Positions 17,151-25,100 of a DNA stretch of 64,000 bases are shown here, piece after piece. The first letter of the stretch is position 1, and each line of letters starts with the position of its first letter. The notes under the pieces are model-generated. The model searched no databases, was not told the origin of the DNA, and worked only from the letters and a program-made list of their open reading frames with translations. Made by a program: the position numbers and the translations under genes. The DNA is from Pseudoglutamicibacter cumminsii (lineage in GTDB: Bacteria; Actinomycetota; Actinomycetes; Actinomycetales; Micrococcaceae). The DNA lies in NCBI RefSeq assembly GCF_003143995.1, contig NZ_QFWG01000009.1:1-64000 (forward strand). The letters run 5' to 3'.

Positions 17151-17809
17151 GGCGCTCTCCTCACTGTTCTAGGTTTCTGACGCAACCCACCGTCAGGCAT
17201 TGATAGCGAAGAGTCGAGTATTTGTAACACGTTTTCTACGCTCGCCCAGGTCTGACGATCCGCAGTGATGCCCTGGGTGAGTTCGTCAAGGAATCGGGTC
17301 ACTATTGCACGTTCACCGCTGGACAAGCGGGAAGCCGCCAGAAACGTCCGTTCTTGTTCGCGGCCAACGGACCGTTGAATCATCGCTTCGGTCTGCGGTC
17401 TCACTTCAATCGTGAAAGCTCGTCGATCGGACGGGTGGATGCGGCGGGAGATGTGCCCACCACGTTCAAGCCGGTTCAGTAACTTTGTCGTCGAAGCAGG
17501 TGAGATGCGCAGATGTTTAGCGAGCATCGTCGGGGTTGGAACGTTTCCTCGGCGCAAGGAGACCACAAGGAACTGCAACGCATGCATCTCCTGAGCGGAA
17601 AGGTTCATGGCAGAGCGGGATGCTTCGGTGAGTTTACGTTCTGCATCGCGCAGATTCGCAAGAGAATGTGTGAGCTCGTTGACTTCCAGCAATTCGGGTT
17701 CGGAGATATTCGGTGCTTCGAACATGCCGTTCGCCTGCGACGCATGCATCAATCGTTCGAGATCTTGCTCGATGAGGGTTTCTTCCGATCTCGACTCGAC
17801 GCTTGCCAA
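17147..17809 (-). CDS. MarR-family transcriptional regulator (CrtR-like candidate)
   Basis: Winged helix-turn-helix dimeric regulator of 220 residues, longer than the usual 140-160 because of an 80-residue N-terminal extension. The HTH and wing are clear: TMLAKHLRISPASTTKLLNR then GGHISRRIHPSDRRAFTIEV. The start is a TTG with GAGGAG six bases upstream; it gives the first methionine position at 17809. It is divergent from the idi and polyprenyl-synthase remnants and co-transcribed with the SDR-DUF2867 gene. In Corynebacterium glutamicum the MarR-type repressor CrtR is divergent from crtE and senses isoprenoid diphosphates. By position this could be a CrtR relative; that is inference. Confidence 0.87.
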   Translation of the reverse strand: MASVESRSEETLIEQDLERLMHASQANGMFEAPNISEPELLEVNELTHSLANLRDAERKLTEASRSAMNLSAQEMHALQFLVVSLRRGNVPTPTMLAKHLRISPASTTKLLNRLERGGHISRRIHPSDRRAFTIEVRPQTEAMIQRSVGREQERTFLAASRLSSGERAIVTRFLDELTQGITADRQTWASVENVLQILDSSLSMPDGGLRQKPRTVRRAP

Positions 17810-17835
17810 CTGTCACTCCTCGAAATTTTCAACAG

Positions 17836-17863
17836 AACCACTACAGTTTACTTTCCTGTGGTT
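17836..17863. promoter_or_regulatory. Imperfect inverted repeat in the MarR promoter region
   Basis: AACCAC at 17836 and GTGGTT at 17858 face each other around a TTTACTTTCC core, directly upstream of the TTG start of the MarR gene and next to a TATAGT-like -10 on the minus strand. It may be an autoregulatory operator. It does not closely match the palindrome at 14128-14147. Confidence 0.35.
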
Positions 17864-17927
17864 TACTATATCGTACTAAAAACAACATTGTTGCTTGAGC
17901 TTTCGCTCTTACCTTTAGGGTGCAAAA

Positions 17928-18169
17928 TTGGCATCATCGTCCGAATTGGTCGTACTTGTGGATCACACTGGAGCCCCCATTGGGACCCGACTCAAGTCCG
18001 ATGTCCATGATGAGAACACGCCCTTGCATTTAGCTTTCTCGTGCTACCTGTTCGATGAACACGGCAGGGTACTCGCGACACGTCGGGTACTCCCGGAACC
18101 TTAGGTGAAGCTGTCACTGCTGCACCCCAAGCGCTCAGCCCGTGGATGAGGGAGCAGCTACCGCAGTAG
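17928..18169 (+). pseudogene. idi: Remnant of isopentenyl-diphosphate delta-isomerase (type 1)
   Basis: From a TTG at 17928 the frame reads LVVLVDHTGAPIGTRLKSDV and HDENTPLHLAFSCYLFDEHG, RVLATRRVL, the classical N-terminal Nudix-fold part of IDI, and stops at TAG 18102-18104. The next frame gives AVTAAPQALSPWMREQLPQ and TAG 18167-18169, which matches the usual C-terminal end of IDI. The middle of roughly 80 residues, with the Nudix box, is deleted. It lies on the plus strand, divergent from the MarR gene. Isoprenoid diphosphate isomerisation cannot be performed by this copy. Confidence 0.82.
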
Positions 18170-18197
18170 CACCAGCTCGGTGCTCTCCTAGGAGGAC

Positions 18198-18412
18198 ATT
18201 GCAACGTTTGACACAACGGTGAGTCGCACCACTGGCAACGAAACGCCCACTGAGATCGAAGTCGAGATACGGAAGATTATCGACTCTCGGGCAGCCCCTC
18301 AGGGGCCTACGGAGTTCATTTTTTGGAACTTTGTAAACTCGCTGCAGCGCAGCTGAACGGTGGAAAGCATCTTCGTCCACGCCTGGACCTTGACCGCCAT
18401 CAACGTCTCTCA
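18198..18412 (+). pseudogene. Remnant of a polyprenyl (GGPP-type) diphosphate synthase, crtE-like
   Basis: Frame one reads TPTEIEVEIRKIIDSRAAPQ, typical of the N-terminal helix of actinobacterial GGPP synthases. After a shift at the T-run near 18319-18324 the homology continues as FLELCKLAAAQLNGGKHLRP and RLDLDRHQRL, which holds the conserved GGK-x-LRPRL motif that precedes the first aspartate-rich region. Nothing of the aspartate-rich motifs remains downstream. An AGGAGG lies just before it, after the idi remnant, so both were once one operon. Confidence 0.72.
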
Positions 18413-18613
18413 ACCATGCCCACCCGGCAACCCCACCAACGATCCAACCTGTCAAAAACAAGACCTCACCATCTTCACACCACGCCAAAAACACCAACCC
18501 CAAAGGGCATGCCTGTAACGTGCATCCCTCGCTCATGAAGAAACGCAAAGACTGAGCGGACGGGGAGCAGATCCGTTCAGAAAACAATCCCGCCCCGCCC
18601 GAGGCGTCAGCCG

Positions 18614-19636
18614 CTAACCAGCGTGCGCCCACATCGAAATTGAATCCCACCGCCGCCGCAACCGGAAATAAGCGGACGCGGCAGTCGACACATCCTCATC
18701 CAATAACGCATCCAACCCATCGGCGACATCCAAAGCCGAATCATCCGGCCACGCCCTCGCCGTCAACAAGCCATAATCCAGCTCAACCATGGAATCCGGG
18801 CGGAACTGTCCCAACCAATCATGCAACTCGGCAACCGACGCCAACATGCCACCCGGTTCTGACCCGTCATCAGCCACACCTGACGCGCCAAACAGACCGG
18901 ATAGCTCGCCATCCTCATCGAACTCGTTCGCATCGGACTCATCGCTCATGATCATAGAAAGGGACGACAACGCCTCAACCGCATACGAAGCCCGCTGGCG
19001 AGCCAACACCAAAGGAACCCGAACCGCGGCCGTCAGCGGCTGCGAATCATCCGCCGTGACGACCTCCTCCTCATCCCCGGGACGGAACAGGGTGAACCAA
19101 CTCAACGGGACCCGCCACGTAGACATCCGCGTGAACAACGGGGAATCGGCCAGCCACATCCCGTGCTCCTGCAAACGCTCACTATGAGCCTCCGCCGCAG
19201 CCGGAGGGAACCAGACATCCAAAACATCCTCGGGCGCGTAATCCTCCAACAAAGACGCCGCAATGCCCGCCCGCAACGGCTCCTGCGCAGGGCAAAACAT
19301 CACGACATCGCCATGATCCCTGTCGAGCACAATCATGCGATACTGCTCGACAGTCCCATGCGGAAACGGATCCACCCGCGGCCGCGAAATACGCGCCAAA
19401 GAACGCCACAGCGCAGCCTCTTCATAGAACGGCGCATCCAACGTATGCCCCGGCGTGACAATCAGAGATTGTTCAGCGTCATCGAAACTGGAAAACGGCG
19501 AATACACACGCAAATACGCGGTAGGCGGTGCGTTACGCAACGTCCCCATGGACATCTCCGGAAAACCGCCGGTGCCGCTGCCGCTGCCAGTGCTGCTACC
19601 GGTGCCGTTGTCGTCGTTGCCTGAAAAAGTCGCCAT
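18614..19636 (-). CDS. Conserved actinobacterial protein of unknown function (DUF8083-like)
   Basis: A 340-residue cytoplasmic protein. After a Gly/Ser/Thr/Asp-rich leader of 25 residues it shows the conserved opening NAPPTAYLRVYSPFSSFDDA and later FCPAQEPLRAGIAAS, WRVPLSWFTLF and LADSPLFTRMSTW. These blocks are typical of a conserved actinobacterial family without known function that often lies beside the exonuclease III gene. No catalytic motif, signal peptide or membrane helix is visible. The central part (about 235-265) is an acidic low-complexity linker. Confidence 0.8.
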   Translation of the reverse strand: MATFSGNDDNGTGSSTGSGSGTGGFPEMSMGTLRNAPPTAYLRVYSPFSSFDDAEQSLIVTPGHTLDAPFYEEAALWRSLARISRPRVDPFPHGTVEQYRMIVLDRDHGDVVMFCPAQEPLRAGIAASLLEDYAPEDVLDVWFPPAAAEAHSERLQEHGMWLADSPLFTRMSTWRVPLSWFTLFRPGDEEEVVTADDSQPLTAAVRVPLVLARQRASYAVEALSSLSMIMSDESDANEFDEDGELSGLFGASGVADDGSEPGGMLASVAELHDWLGQFRPDSMVELDYGLLTARAWPDDSALDVADGLDALLDEDVSTAASAYFRLRRRWDSISMWAHAG

Positions 19637-19674
19637 CAGACCGCTGAACTCAACTCGACCAACCCAGCGGAACC

Positions 19675-20484
19675 TTACGCCAACGTCACGACGACCGGCG
19701 CGTGATCCGACGGGCCCTTACCCTTGCGTTCCTCGCGGTCAACGGCTGCATCCGTCACCCGCGCAGCCAAAGCGGGAGAGAGCAGCTGGAAATCGATGCG
19801 CATCCCCTCACCCTTAGGGAAACGCAGCTTCTGATAATCCCAGTAGGTGAACACTCCGGGGCCGGGGTGACGCTCACGCATCGGGTCCGCAAAACCCGTA
19901 TCCAGGAACGCGTGGAAAGCGTCGCGTTCAGGCTGTGACACGTGCGTCAACCCGTTGTCGAGGAAGTACTGCATGTCCCACACGTCCTCATCACGCGGGG
20001 CGATGTTCCAGTCACCCGTCAACGCGATCTGCGCCTGCGGATCCTCCGTCAGCCAGCCGGCCGCCTGACGGTTCAGCTCAGCGAGCCACTCCAACTTGTA
20101 CGGCATGTGCTCATCGTCCAGGGCGCGCCCATTCGGCACGTACAAGCTCCACACGCGCACACCACCACAGGTCGCGGCGATCGCGCGAGCCTCCTGAACC
20201 GGATCCACCCCGCCCTTGCCGAACCCAGGCTGGCCAGGGAAGGTCCGCTCAACATCCTCAAGCCCCACGCGGGACGCGATCGCAACACCATTCCACTGCG
20301 AAAAACCGAAATGCGCTACGTCGTAGTCGAGCGACTCGAACAGTTCCCACGGGAAGTTCTCATCCTTACATTTGGTTTCCTGGATGGCCAGAACATCAAC
20401 ATCATTCTGCTCAAGCCACGCCTCAACACGGTCAGCGCGGGCCCGCAGCGAATTCACATTCCACGTTGCAATCTTCACGCACAT
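19675..20484 (-). CDS. xth: Exodeoxyribonuclease III / AP endonuclease
   Basis: Mg-dependent 3'-5' exonuclease and abasic-site endonuclease of base-excision repair, 269 residues, full length. Landmarks of the EEP superfamily are KIATWNVNSLRARADRV (metal-binding Asn), IQETKCKDENFP (metal-binding Glu), the catalytic YVPNGR, LTGDWNIAPRDEDVWD, and RIDFQLLSP ahead of the terminal SDHAPVVV (catalytic Asp-His). It is read with the conserved hypothetical gene downstream, 38 bp apart. The start ATG is at 20482-20484. Confidence 0.95.
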   Translation of the reverse strand: MCVKIATWNVNSLRARADRVEAWLEQNDVDVLAIQETKCKDENFPWELFESLDYDVAHFGFSQWNGVAIASRVGLEDVERTFPGQPGFGKGGVDPVQEARAIAATCGGVRVWSLYVPNGRALDDEHMPYKLEWLAELNRQAAGWLTEDPQAQIALTGDWNIAPRDEDVWDMQYFLDNGLTHVSQPERDAFHAFLDTGFADPMRERHPGPGVFTYWDYQKLRFPKGEGMRIDFQLLSPALAARVTDAAVDREERKGKGPSDHAPVVVTLA

Positions 20485-20539
20485 AACCGTATCAACGTGC
20501 GGCGCCTCGGCAGTGCAAGGCCGCCGCCCGCATCGGTGG

Positions 20540-22270
20540 CTACTTAGACCGGACCGACTTCAGCGCCGGGAAGTCGCGCTCCTTATACTCGGTGCCCTGA
20601 GCGTTAGGCAACAGCTGTCCGTCAGGTCCACGCTTCTCGGCCTCTTCGTTGCGCAGGTCAACGCGGCGGATCTTGCCTGACACAGTCTTAGGCAGATCCG
20701 CGAACTCGAGGCGGCGGATCCGGCGGAACGGCGGCACGTTTTCCTTGCAGTAACGGAAGATGGACTCCGCGGTTTCCGGGGTCGGTTCGTGCCCGGCCGC
20801 GAGAATGATGTACGCCTTCGGCACAGACAAACGGATCGGATCCGGAGAAGGCACCACCGCGGCCTCAGCGACGGCGGGATGCTCAACCAGAACAGACTCC
20901 AGCTCGAACGGCGAAATACGGTAGTCCGACGACTTGAACACGTCGTCAGCGCGCCCCACATACGTGTAGATCCCGCGCTCATCCACCTCAGCGATATCGC
21001 CCGTATGGTAGAGGCCTCCGCGCATCGCCCGCTCGGTGCGCTCCGGCTCGTTGTAGTAGCCCGCCATGAGCCCGCCCGGGCGGGGATCCAGACGCAAGCA
21101 CAACTCACCGAGCTGCGCTTCCTCACCCGTGGTCGTGTCGATCAAGACCGGCTCATAGCCCGGCATCGCACGCCCCATCGCACCAATCTTGACCGGCATA
21201 CCAGGAGGGTTGGCGACCTGAACCGTGGATTCGGTCTGCCCGAAACCGTCACGGATCGTCTGGCCCCACGCCTTCGCGACCGTATCGATCACAAAGGCGT
21301 TGAGCGGCTCACCAGCGGAGACGAGCTTCTTCGGCGGGTTCGTCAGACGCGTCAGATCAGCCTGGATCAGCATGCGCCACACGGTCGGCGGCGCGCAGAA
21401 ACTCGTGACCGACTCCTCCGACATGTGCTCCATCAACTTGATCGCATCGAAACGTTCATAGTTATAGATGTAGACGGTCGCCTCGCCGATCCACGGCGCA
21501 AAAACATTCGACCACGCGTGCTTACCCCACCCCGGGGACGCGACGTTCAAATGCACATCGCCTGGCTCAATGCCGATCCAATACATCGTGGACAGATGCC
21601 CCATTGGGTATGAATAATGCGTGTGTTCCACCAGCTTCGCTTGCTGTGTGGTGCCCGATGTGAAGTACAGCAACATCGAATCGTCACCGGTGGCCTTGCG
21701 TTCCGGAACGAACGAGGTAGGCGCGGCATCCGCATCGGACCAATGGTGAGCCCCAGCGAAAACCGAATCAACATCGATCAACGAATACTCGCCCTCGATG
21801 TCAGCGAACTTCTCCAAATCATGCTGATCAGCGATGACCCAGCGCGCCCCGCCGCGCGTAACGCGGTCCTGAAGATCCGCCCCCACCATCTGGGTTGTCG
21901 TCGGGATCAAAACCGAACCGAGCTTCACGGACGCCAAAACCGACTCCCACAACTCAACCCGGTTGCCGAGCATCAAAATGATCTTGTCGCCAAACTTCAC
22001 ACCCAGCTGCGCCCACCACGACGCCACCTGATTCGACCGTTCCGAAAGCTCCTCCCACGTGCGCGTGGTGCGTGTCTCATCGTCCTCAACGATGATGAGC
22101 GCCGGGTCATTCGCGCGCTCGCCGGCCGCGACCTGATCGAACCAGTCAAACCCGAAGTTGAAGCCCGGGATGTCCGGCCACGTGAACGTTTCACGCGCTT
22201 TTTCGTAGTCCTCCCGGTAGGTCAGCAACTGGTCGCGTGCGGCCTTGTACTGCTCGAATTGTTGCGACAT
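20540..22270 (-). CDS. AMP-forming acyl-CoA synthetase (medium-chain type)
   Basis: Activates a carboxylic acid to its CoA thioester through an acyl-adenylate, 576 residues. The adenylate-forming core motifs are present: LLYFTSGTTQQAKLVEH (P-loop), DGFGQTES (A5), LYHTGDIAEVDERGIYTYVG (A7), DDVFKSSDYRISPFELESVL (A8 hinge) and LPKTVSGKIRRVDLR with the catalytic lysine. Overall resemblance is to the acetyl-CoA-synthetase-like and medium-chain group, not to long-chain FadD. In the P-loop the usual Gly after TT is Gln (TTQQAK). GGGAGGAACCC precedes the ATG. The substrate acid is unknown. Confidence 0.88.
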   Translation of the reverse strand: MSQQFEQYKAARDQLLTYREDYEKARETFTWPDIPGFNFGFDWFDQVAAGERANDPALIIVEDDETRTTRTWEELSERSNQVASWWAQLGVKFGDKIILMLGNRVELWESVLASVKLGSVLIPTTTQMVGADLQDRVTRGGARWVIADQHDLEKFADIEGEYSLIDVDSVFAGAHHWSDADAAPTSFVPERKATGDDSMLLYFTSGTTQQAKLVEHTHYSYPMGHLSTMYWIGIEPGDVHLNVASPGWGKHAWSNVFAPWIGEATVYIYNYERFDAIKLMEHMSEESVTSFCAPPTVWRMLIQADLTRLTNPPKKLVSAGEPLNAFVIDTVAKAWGQTIRDGFGQTESTVQVANPPGMPVKIGAMGRAMPGYEPVLIDTTTGEEAQLGELCLRLDPRPGGLMAGYYNEPERTERAMRGGLYHTGDIAEVDERGIYTYVGRADDVFKSSDYRISPFELESVLVEHPAVAEAAVVPSPDPIRLSVPKAYIILAAGHEPTPETAESIFRYCKENVPPFRRIRRLEFADLPKTVSGKIRRVDLRNEEAEKRGPDGQLLPNAQGTEYKERDFPALKSVRSK

Positions 22271-22460
22271 GGGTTCCTCCCGGGGGTTCGTCGGTCCCGC
22301 CGTTATTGAGGCGGGCGGGGCGCGCTGGTTCGCGCGGTTTTGACGAGGTTTGTGTTGAACGGATTGTTGTTTAGGTTATCGATAAATGCGCCGGCGAGCC
22401 GGAAAGATACGGACCATGACGAAGGTCATTCGTGGTGGCGGGGTCAGTTCCGCCACTGCC

Positions 22461-23288
22461 TCATTCTTTCCACCAGGCGTCCGATGGGGTGGCTGGGGTG
22501 CGGCGCTTGTGTCGGCTACGGAGGTAGGCGGCTTCGATGCGTTCTGCTGCTTCGTCTGGGACGGTTTCGCCGCGCAGATACGCGTCGAGGTGGGCGTAGG
22601 AAACACCCATTTCGTCCTCATCGAGCCGTCCGGGTTGGTCGTCCAAGAGGTCAGCGGTCGGGACTTTATCGACCACGCGTTGCGGCGCCCCGAGGTGACG
22701 CAACAGTTCACCGACCTGCCCCTTCGTGAGCCCAGCCAGCGGGAGCACATCGGCGCCGCCGTCCCCGAACTTAGTGAAGAACCCCATCGTCGATTCAGCG
22801 GCCTGATCCGTACCAACCACCAGCTGGCCGCGTTCGCCTGCGAGTGCGTACTGTGCCGCCATCCGCATGCGGGCCTTCAGGTTGCCGCGGTTGAAATCCG
22901 TGAGCGGGGAGCCCGTGGTGGCTTCGATCTGCTGCTCAAGACCGGCGACACCCGGCGCGATATCCACCGTGTGAGGGTCATCGGCCTGGATGAAGTCCAT
23001 CGCGGCCTGCGCGTCGGATTCATCGGCCTGGATCGCGTGCGGCAAACGAACCGCGGTGAACGTGGCGTCTGTGCTGTGTTGGGTGCGGAGGCGTTCGACC
23101 GCGAGCTGCGCGAGGCGGCCCGCGAGCGACGAATCAACCCCGCCCGAAATACCCAAAACATAGCCGCGCGCATGCGCCGTGAGGGCGTAATCCACCAAAA
23201 ACTGGACGCGATCCTCGACTTCCTGAGCCGCGTCAATCTTGGGTTTGACACCCATTTCAGCGATGACCTGTTGCTGCAGAGACCTCAT
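22461..23288 (-). CDS. nadE: Ammonia-dependent NAD+ synthetase
   Basis: Last step of NAD+ synthesis: amidation of nicotinate adenine dinucleotide with ATP and ammonia. It is 275 residues, the single-domain NH3-dependent form without a glutaminase domain. The PP-loop SGGVDSS (about 49-55), AVRLPHAIQADESDAQ, GNLKARMRM, VGTDQAAESTMGFFTKFGDG and LAGLTKGQVGELL are the characteristic NadE blocks. A hairpin (22435-22456) lies just beyond the stop. The start ATG lies 14 bases after a weak AGGACT. Confidence 0.95.
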   Translation of the reverse strand: MRSLQQQVIAEMGVKPKIDAAQEVEDRVQFLVDYALTAHARGYVLGISGGVDSSLAGRLAQLAVERLRTQHSTDATFTAVRLPHAIQADESDAQAAMDFIQADDPHTVDIAPGVAGLEQQIEATTGSPLTDFNRGNLKARMRMAAQYALAGERGQLVVGTDQAAESTMGFFTKFGDGGADVLPLAGLTKGQVGELLRHLGAPQRVVDKVPTADLLDDQPGRLDEDEMGVSYAHLDAYLRGETVPDEAAERIEAAYLRSRHKRRTPATPSDAWWKE

Positions 23289-23357
23289 AAACCCAGCTTA
23301 GTCCTAGGCGTGGGTATGTGGGTGGGTGCGTGGGCGGCGGCGCGGGGTGGCGCCGGC

Positions 23358-24149
23358 TTACGATGCGGGCGGCGCCGGTGGCGGCGGCAAGAAACCGCGT
23401 GGGGTGGTGTTGTCTTCCGATTCTTGCTGTTCTTCTGGCGGCGCAGGGTCAGCTGGCGGTGCAGTGTTTGTTGGTGGCGCAGGCGGAGGTGGCAACTGTG
23501 GGGAAGCCGCGGGCTCAGCGTTAGGCGCGGCTGCGTCGTGGGTTACGGGCGCATCGGGAGCTTCGGATCCACCGTCCGCCGGAACGGCGCTATGCCTACC
23601 TGCGCTGTGCCAGCCAGCGCTGCGGCGACCGGTGACGCGACGTTCCGTGCTGTGACGTTCGGTTTCAGTTTGAGCCGCATCGGTCGTTGTGGGTTCAGCG
23701 TTAGCCGCGGGCTCGACGTTAGGTGCTGCCGCATCGTCGGCTTCCTTGCTGTGCGGGCCGGCGCTCTGAGCGATCTCCTGATCAACCTCAGCCGCGGCCG
23801 CCTCAACAACGCCGCGCATCGAAACCTTCTCGGAAACCGGGGCGTCCAGGCCGACATCATCCGGGACCTGAGGCGCCGGAATCACGGGCTGAGCCGCACG
23901 AATATGCGGGTCAGCGATCGCCTCAGCCTCATGCTCGGCGGCACGAACCGCGGCATAAATGTCCTCAGAATCAGCGCCGAGGCGCTTAGCGATCGCGGCA
24001 TCAACCGCATCGGCATCAGGTTCCCAATCAGTAGGTTCCCAATCCGTGGGCTCCCACGAAGAATGAGGCTCGGGAATCTCAAGCTCGGCAGGAGCCGCAT
24101 CGAACGGCTCAACATCCTCGGCCGGGCCAGGAGGAGTAGGAAGAGACAT
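23358..24149 (-). CDS. Acidic Pro/Ala-rich low-complexity protein of unknown function
   Basis: A 263-residue protein with no recognised domain. The N-terminal third is acidic with a short direct duplication (EPTDWEPTDWEPD) and a helical stretch (AIAKRLGADSEDIYAAVRAA). The rest is Ala/Glu/Thr-rich and ends in polyproline blocks (LPPPPAPPTN, FLPPPPAPPAS). No signal peptide or membrane helix is seen. GGGGG lies before the ATG, and the base use follows the high-GC pattern, so it is likely translated. It lies 69 bp upstream of nadE on the same strand. The long antisense open frame over it and nadE looks like a composition artefact. Confidence 0.6.
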   Translation of the reverse strand: MSLPTPPGPAEDVEPFDAAPAELEIPEPHSSWEPTDWEPTDWEPDADAVDAAIAKRLGADSEDIYAAVRAAEHEAEAIADPHIRAAQPVIPAPQVPDDVGLDAPVSEKVSMRGVVEAAAAEVDQEIAQSAGPHSKEADDAAAPNVEPAANAEPTTTDAAQTETERHSTERRVTGRRSAGWHSAGRHSAVPADGGSEAPDAPVTHDAAAPNAEPAASPQLPPPPAPPTNTAPPADPAPPEEQQESEDNTTPRGFLPPPPAPPAS

Positions 24150-24243
24150 CGGGTACCCCCAATCGTTGACCTAACCCCAGAATACGGTGAATAAGGCGTG
24201 AGGGAAATGAGGAAAACCCGGCGGAGCGCCTAAACTAGGGAAC

Positions 24244-24797
24244 ATGACCAGCAACGAACGCGCACGCCTGCAACAGCTCATCAGCGGCCTCGCCGTGGTG
24301 CGAGGCAAAGTGATCCTCTCCTCCGGGAAAGAAGCCGACTACTACGTTGATCTGCGGCGGGTGACGCTGCATCACGAAGCCTCGATTTTGATTGGTCGTC
24401 AGTTGCTGGAAGCCTGCGACGACGCCGGTGTGAGCTTTGAGGCGGCTGGCGGTCTCACGATGGGCGCCGACCCTGTGGGTACCGCGATCATGCACGCGGC
24501 GCGGGAAGCCGGGCGTGAGATTGACGCGTTCGTGGTGCGGAAGGCCGCGAAAGACTACGGCATGGGCCGGCAGGTTGAGGGGCCGGGCGTGAGGGGCGCG
24601 ACGTGCTGATCGTGGAAGACACGTCGACGACCGGCGGTTCCGCGCTTACCGCGGTCGAAGGTGTACGGAAGGCGGGCGGCAACGTGGTTGCTGTAGCGGT
24701 GATCGTTGACCGTGACACCGGCGCAGCCGAACGCATCAAGGAAGAAGCTGGCGTGCCGTACATCGCGCTGTTCAGCAAAAACGACCTCGGCCTCTAA
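24244..24797 (+). pseudogene. pyrE: Orotate phosphoribosyltransferase gene with a frameshift
   Basis: PyrE makes OMP from orotate and PRPP, the fifth step of UMP synthesis. Residues 1-119 are normal (SSGKEADYYVDLRRVTLHHE, GGLTMGADPVGTAI, FVVRKAAKDYGMGRQVEGPG) but the frame ends at TGA 24607-24609. The PRPP-binding motif VLIVEDTSTTGGSALTAVEG and the C-terminus follow in another frame from 24603 to TAA at 24797. One missing base near 24595-24602 explains it (GVRGADVLIVED expected). Either the gene is dead, or the base is a sequencing error. No slippery heptamer is obvious. The stop overlaps the first repeat unit of the downstream array. Confidence 0.87.
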
Positions 24798-24876
24798 CCT
24801 TTGGCAACAAGAGTGCTGAAATAACCTTTAGCAACAAGAGTGCTGAAATAATCTTTAGCACCGTAAGTGTCGAAAT
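24796..24876 (+). repeat. 27-bp repeat units, three exact tandem forward copies
   Basis: Units at 24796-24822, 24823-24849 and 24850-24876 follow each other with no spacer, a strict 27-bp period. The first overlaps the TAA of pyrE by two bases. Loops are ACAAGAG, ACAAGAG and CCGTAAG. The second has AGCA in place of GGCA, which restores a Watson-Crick pair with TGCT. Confidence 0.88.
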
Positions 24877-24881
24877 AAATT

Positions 24882-24919
24882 GTGGCTGCCGCCCCTTGCT
24901 GGGGCGGCAGCCACTTTTT
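24882..24919 (+). terminator. Strong intrinsic terminator after pyrE
   Basis: A perfect 14-bp G+C-rich stem (GTGGCTGCCGCCCC and complement) with a 5-base loop, followed by TTTTT. It lies in the middle of the repeat cluster, between the forward and the reverse units. Confidence 0.92.
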
Positions 24920-24957
24920 GTGCCCGGGTTATGTGCGCGGATGGTTGCGGCAGGAAA

Positions 24958-25090
24958 ATAGCAGCACTAGTGATGCCGAAGGTTAAACACGGCGCTGCTT
25001 GGCTGCGGAATAACAGCACTCACGATGCCGAAGGTTATTTATGCGCTCAATTCGCTCAGCGTTATTTCAGCAATTTCGTTGCCCAAGATT
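24958..25090 (-). repeat. 27-bp repeat units, three reverse copies with regular spacers
   Basis: Reverse units at 24958-24984, 25010-25036 and 25064-25090 with spacers of 25 and 27 bp, downstream of the convergent ABC permease gene. Loops read TCACTAG, TCGTGAG and ACGAAAT. The last unit has the AATCTTGGGCA variant that recurs at 31330-31356. Confidence 0.85.
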
Positions 25091-25100
25091 AAAGGCCCGG

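Noticed and set aside
18135-18650. A 171-codon minus-strand frame over the idi and polyprenyl-synthase remnants
   Set aside because: No motif or ribosome site, while plus-strand fragments show clear family resemblance.
22386-24194. A 602-codon open frame antisense to nadE and the acidic protein gene
   Set aside because: It mirrors two better-supported genes, has no family resemblance, and such frames are expected in high-GC DNA.
24796-25090. CRISPR-like look of 27-bp repeats with 25-27 bp spacers
   Set aside because: The units differ from each other by many bases, are present in both orientations and partly without spacers, occur at eight scattered loci, and no cas gene is nearby.
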